From the IMG/VR virus record IMGVR_UViG_3300031143_000045, positions 1 through 20,693 of that record: 20,693 bases of DNA. One strand, 5' to 3'. Below are positions 17,912 through 20,693 of the stretch, one piece after another; position 1 is the stretch's first letter; each line of letters opens with the position of its first letter. The translations under genes and the position numbers were made by a program. The notes below the pieces were generated by a model. The model saw only the letters and a program-made list of their open reading frames with translations. It ran no database searches and was not told where the DNA came from. This stretch comes from a virus.

Positions 17912-17939
17912 AAAAAACACCCCCTCCGAAGAAGGGGTG
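17912..17939 (-). terminator. Intrinsic terminator with UUCG tetraloop
   Basis: On the minus strand a 9-bp GC-rich stem (CACCCCTTC pairing with GAGGGGGTG, one G-U pair) closes a TTCG tetraloop with a C-G closing pair and is followed directly by TTTTTT. This is a textbook Rho-independent terminator. It lies between the decoration-protein stop at 17965 and the ATG at 17887, so it can end or attenuate the capsid/decoration transcript. The 24 nt left before the next ATG leave little room for a new promoter, so partial read-through is likely. Confidence 0.9.
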
Positions 17940-17964
17940 AATATTATTTAGTTATTTAAAACTA

Positions 17965-18408
17965 TTAAGCGAATTTAACTCCGTTTGCAGCGTCACAAGC
18001 ACCAGAAACAAACCAGCTTACACCGTCTGAAACTAATTCTAGAGCATCACCAGGAACGGCAGTTGTCATAACTCGAATCTTAACGTCTGTTGAAGCAGCT
18101 TCATCGCCAGTTCCAGCACCATCAAGAATCAATCCTACAAACTTATCTGCAGCAGCAGCTTGAGCTATCTCTACAATAGCAGTAGATTCAGCACAGATAA
18201 ACTTAAAGTTGCATCCAGCAATAGGAGCAGGTAAAGTTATAACGTGAGCTACAGCACCGTTTGTATAGACAACAGAACCAGACTCTTCTTGAGTAAGAAC
18301 TTTAGCTACAGAAGTTGTTAGAACATTTTTCAATGTACCGCGTGAACGTAGTAAGTAATTACCAGTTGCGGATTTTTCGTATTGCTTAAGGTATTTTTCT
18401 TCAGCCAT
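17965..18408 (-). CDS. Capsid decoration / auxiliary head protein
   Basis: This 147-residue protein lies 30 nt after the capsid gene. After a short charged N-terminus (KYLKQYEKSATGNYLLRSRGT) it is almost all beta-strand, rich in Ala, Val and Thr, with the pattern VLTQEESGSVVYTNGAVAHV then ITLPAPIAGCNFKFICAE. I associate this pattern with small phage head-decoration or head-fibre base proteins, in which a beta-sandwich sits on the capsid surface. The C-terminus (GVSWFVSGACDAANGVKFA) closes the domain. It is followed by a strong terminator, consistent with abundant co-expression with the capsid protein. An internal or cement role is equally compatible. The ATG is preceded by AAATACAAATAAA with no Shine-Dalgarno motif. 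Confidence 0.72.
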   Translation of the reverse strand: MAEEKYLKQYEKSATGNYLLRSRGTLKNVLTTSVAKVLTQEESGSVVYTNGAVAHVITLPAPIAGCNFKFICAESTAIVEIAQAAAADKFVGLILDGAGTGDEAASTDVKIRVMTTAVPGDALELVSDGVSWFVSGACDAANGVKFA

Positions 18409-18438
18409 TTTATTTGTATTTAAAAGTTTTTGTTAAAA

Positions 18439-19887
18439 TTAAATTGTTAATCCAGCAGGCATAATTACACCGCAAGATTGTGGGTTACGAATAATGATAC
18501 CAGATTCAGATAAGATATGACATTCGAAAGTATCATTCCCGTTAGCAGCCATCATTGAAGAAGGGTCGTTAGGGTTAATCATACCAGGAACATATTTCTT
18601 AACATAGTTTCTGTTGTATCCTTCAGCACCTTTAGAGATAAGCTCTACGTTAGCTACACCATCTTGAACACTCATATCCATAACTACCATTAAACCTGAT
18701 AATTGTGCAGTGTTAAATCCAGTACCAGAAATACCTGAAGTCATTGTAGCAACATTAGGGTCATCGAAACATGGATTGTGTACCAATTTGATGTTGTTAC
18801 CTAAAGCAGAGTAAGAAGTAAAGTTAGTTCCTACAGCTACACCTTCACCAGATTTAGATGCAATTAAGCTAGAAGCAGAACCCATTGTTGCCAAGTGAGC
18901 AGTCATAGCTTGTTGGAATTGAATCATTCCTTGCATTCCAGTAAATACTACATATTCGTTACCAGTTGCCTTTAAAGAACTTAAAGATAAAGTACCGATG
19001 AACTTCAATAACTCACCTTCAGTGATACCAAGACCAGCAGTAGTGAATTGATTAGCTGAAGCGATTTGAGCTAAGATTCCGTCACCCATGATTGGAAGAC
19101 CGTTAGCAACTGAACCAGAATCACCAGGATATTGAATATCTCCAGATACAGAAGATTTACCAAACCAACGATTCAATTCAAGTTCGTACATGAATTGGTC
19201 AGTCATTTGTTGCTCCTTAGTAAAGTACCATAGTCTGTGACCATTGTGCTCAACCCAAGTAACATCATGTAAATCAATACCATTAATCTTACACTTTCTA
19301 CGAGAAAGAGTTAAGTGGTTTCTGTGAGTTTCTGGGTAAGCATAACCTTCACCAACTTCATCACCTAAAGAACCTTGTCCATAAGCTGAACCAATTACGG
19401 CAACAACTTCTGTTACAGCAGCAGAAGCACCAGAAGCAGAGAAATTAAAAGCATCAATATGCTTAATTGTAACATCAGTACTTCCACCGTCAGCAGCGTC
19501 GATTGAACCTACAGCAGTTATTAATGCCGTAGCACCAGATTCGAAACGAATTACATCGTTTACGTTTAGCATACAGTATTCGTTAGCACCATCAGCACTT
19601 GAAATCTTGATAGTTCCAACAGTTCCAACAGAAGCATTGACAGCGTAAGCCGCATCAAGTCCAGCAGGAGCTTTATAACGTTGCATGATTTTCCACTCGA
19701 AAGAGCTTCCACCAATTACTTTTTCAGAAGCACCAAATCCTAGGCGTTCAAGTAAGTACGTCATAGAGTAGCGAGGATACAATTCAATGATTTTCTTCGC
19801 AATCTCAGGGTACTTTAGCATATTGTTTACAAGGGAGTTGTCCGCTGTATTGTATGCTGGGTCATATTTTGCATTATAAACCTTCAT
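18439..19887 (-). CDS. Major capsid protein (HK97-fold, crAss-like)
   Basis: At 482 residues this is the expected size for a crAss-like major capsid protein. The N-terminal half contains YPEIAKKIIELYPRYSMTYL (27-46) and SFEWKIMQRYKAP. A beta-rich insertion follows at about 77-165 (LNVNDVIRFESGATALITAV), probably an extra surface domain. Then come GYAYPETHRNHLTLSRRK, a helix with KEQQMTDQFMYELELNRWFG that corresponds to the HK97 spine region, and an Ala/Gly-rich P-domain/A-domain half (IMGDGILAQIASANQF, LVHNPCFDDPNVA). It lies directly after the scaffold-like gene and before a decoration protein, the usual head-gene order. The leader AAACAAAACAAAA before the ATG is typical of Bacteroidota expression signals. 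The call is by pattern and context, not by search, and is strong. Confidence 0.88.
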   Translation of the reverse strand: MKVYNAKYDPAYNTADNSLVNNMLKYPEIAKKIIELYPRYSMTYLLERLGFGASEKVIGGSSFEWKIMQRYKAPAGLDAAYAVNASVGTVGTIKISSADGANEYCMLNVNDVIRFESGATALITAVGSIDAADGGSTDVTIKHIDAFNFSASGASAAVTEVVAVIGSAYGQGSLGDEVGEGYAYPETHRNHLTLSRRKCKINGIDLHDVTWVEHNGHRLWYFTKEQQMTDQFMYELELNRWFGKSSVSGDIQYPGDSGSVANGLPIMGDGILAQIASANQFTTAGLGITEGELLKFIGTLSLSSLKATGNEYVVFTGMQGMIQFQQAMTAHLATMGSASSLIASKSGEGVAVGTNFTSYSALGNNIKLVHNPCFDDPNVATMTSGISGTGFNTAQLSGLMVVMDMSVQDGVANVELISKGAEGYNRNYVKKYVPGMINPNDPSSMMAANGNDTFECHILSESGIIIRNPQSCGVIMPAGLTI

Positions 19888-19930
19888 TTTTGTTTTGTTT
19901 ATTAGTCGTTAATAATTAATTAAACATTAT

Positions 19931-20692
19931 TTAATTACTAAACTTACTCGGGTCAAAACCTTTCTTCGGAGCTTCAAAGCTCTTAGATGAATGATTTTTC
20001 CTAGACGGTGATGTTATACCATCTAAAATACGAGACTTTCCTTGTTCTACGCCTTGCGTTCGAACCATTTTGAAAATCTTTTCTTTGTTTCTCCATAAGA
20101 AGGCAGCCTCCGCAACATTGGCATGAGTCTCAAACACTTCTTGGGCGAAATCCCCTTTGGTTATGTAATTATATAGTTGTTTCTTATCTTTCTGAGATAC
20201 CTTCCCACCAAAGAACTCTTCTTTATCTTTAATAAAGCTTTGTAGTTCTTTACGTGAGTTCTTAGCACCCTCAGTTTTTTGTTGTTCAGATTCCTTTTCT
20301 TCCTTTCTAATTCTATCCTTCTCTCCGTGGATGTGCTTAGTAAGTTGTTGTCGAACTAATCCAGCTTCACGCTTTAATAATCCAGCATCTTGTAATCTGT
20401 CAACGGTATCTGCAATATCTTCATCTTCGTATTTTGCAGCACGCATATCAGCAATAACTAAATCTTTATCACCCATCTCTAAGAATGAGTTTAGATTTTT
20501 AATTATATCGTTTTCTTGAACTGGAGGCTTCTGTAAGTCTTTTATCTTAGCGATAAACTCTTCCTTACTTGTAGCTTCAACACCAGCTTCTTTACTTATT
20601 CCTTCCCAATCAAACTCAGCAGCAACTTCTTGTTCTGCATCGTTTTTAGTCTCAGCTTCGTCCCAGTCGTCATCAGACTCCTCAACTTCCAC
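19931..20692 (-). CDS. Probable capsid scaffolding protein, 5'-partial
   Basis: The open frame reaches the right edge. The in-frame GTG at 20690-20692 is probably just an internal valine codon, so the true start likely lies outside the window. The 253 visible residues are highly charged and low in hydrophobicity: a very acidic beginning (EVEESDDDWDEAETKNDAEQ), helical stretches with repeated Lys/Glu (about 115-175, likely coiled coil), and a basic Ser/Lys-rich C-terminus ending GFDPSKFSN. An acidic, coiled-coil protein with a basic tail, immediately upstream of the major capsid gene, is the classic scaffold profile in tailed phages; the basic tail would bind the capsid protein. No protease motif is visible in the part present. 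Other possibilities are a capsid-assembly chaperone or a minor head protein. Confidence 0.7.
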   Translation of the reverse strand: MEVEESDDDWDEAETKNDAEQEVAAEFDWEGISKEAGVEATSKEEFIAKIKDLQKPPVQENDIIKNLNSFLEMGDKDLVIADMRAAKYEDEDIADTVDRLQDAGLLKREAGLVRQQLTKHIHGEKDRIRKEEKESEQQKTEGAKNSRKELQSFIKDKEEFFGGKVSQKDKKQLYNYITKGDFAQEVFETHANVAEAAFLWRNKEKIFKMVRTQGVEQGKSRILDGITSPSRKNHSSKSFEAPKKGFDPSKFSN

Positions 20693-20693
20693 T

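Noticed and set aside
19888-19930. Possible Bacteroidota promoter (TAnnTTTG-type) upstream of the capsid gene
   Set aside because: The only TTT-containing stretch, TAATGTTTAAT, does not match the -7 consensus and no TTTG element sits at the right distance.
19917-19937. 8-bp AT-only inverted repeat (TAATTAAA/TTTAATTA) before the capsid gene
   Set aside because: It overlaps the stop of the upstream gene in a very AT-rich gap, so it is likely by chance; there is no T-tract or GC stem for a terminator and no clear promoter motif.
20690-20692. GTG as the start of the scaffold gene
   Set aside because: It lies at the window edge with no leader visible; the acidic sequence probably continues upstream.
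1-20693. Virion RNA polymerase, portal, terminase, CRISPR array, tRNA or attachment site
   Set aside because: I looked for their motifs or structures and saw none in this window; the portal and terminase genes probably lie to the right and any polymerase elsewhere.

Overview
The window is a late structural-gene block of a tailed (podovirus-type) bacteriophage. All supported genes lie on the minus strand and are transcribed from right to left. They are packed with 1-29 nt overlaps or gaps of a few tens of bases, with no tRNA, CRISPR array, insertion sequence or host-like gene. Base composition is AT-rich. Start codons are preceded by A-rich leaders (for example AACAAAACAAAA before the capsid gene) rather than by Shine-Dalgarno motifs, which suggests a host in the Bacteroidota, probably Flavobacteriia. 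Gene order and several protein signatures fit the crAss-like phages (Crassvirales), possibly a free-living or marine lineage. This assignment is from memory of the families, not from a database search.

Right to left, the head module comes first: the C-terminal part of a probable scaffolding protein (19931-20692), the HK97-fold major capsid protein (18439-19887) and a small beta-rich capsid decoration protein (17965-18408). A strong UUCG-loop intrinsic terminator (17912-17939) follows. Next is a run of small neck and tail-ring genes (14837-17887): an unrecognised 225-aa protein, two ring/connector-type proteins, an IHF/HU-fold-like structural protein and a protein close to crAss-like ring protein 1. 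Then comes a 1582-aa tail 'stabilization'/muzzle protein (10086-14834).

The left half (1-10089) encodes four proteins that look like internal virion or ejection (cargo) proteins. They are a 318-aa Gly/Ala-rich protein with a hydrophobic segment, a 930-aa protein with two predicted peptidoglycan-cleaving domains (GH73 glucosaminidase, then a lysozyme-like domain), a 577-aa unrecognised protein, and a giant protein of more than 1532 codons that runs off the left edge. The giant protein carries hydrophobic helices, a charged linker, a domain resembling the peripheral subunit-binding (E3-binding) domain of 2-oxoacid dehydrogenases, and an HExxH zincin-type metallopeptidase motif. The likely logic is: build the head, build the short tail, then load proteins that breach the cell wall and enter the host with the DNA.

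The points most worth a second look are the E3-binding-like domain and the zincin motif in the giant protein, the tandem wall-hydrolase architecture, and a conserved-looking stem-loop just upstream of the ring gene at 15866-16507.
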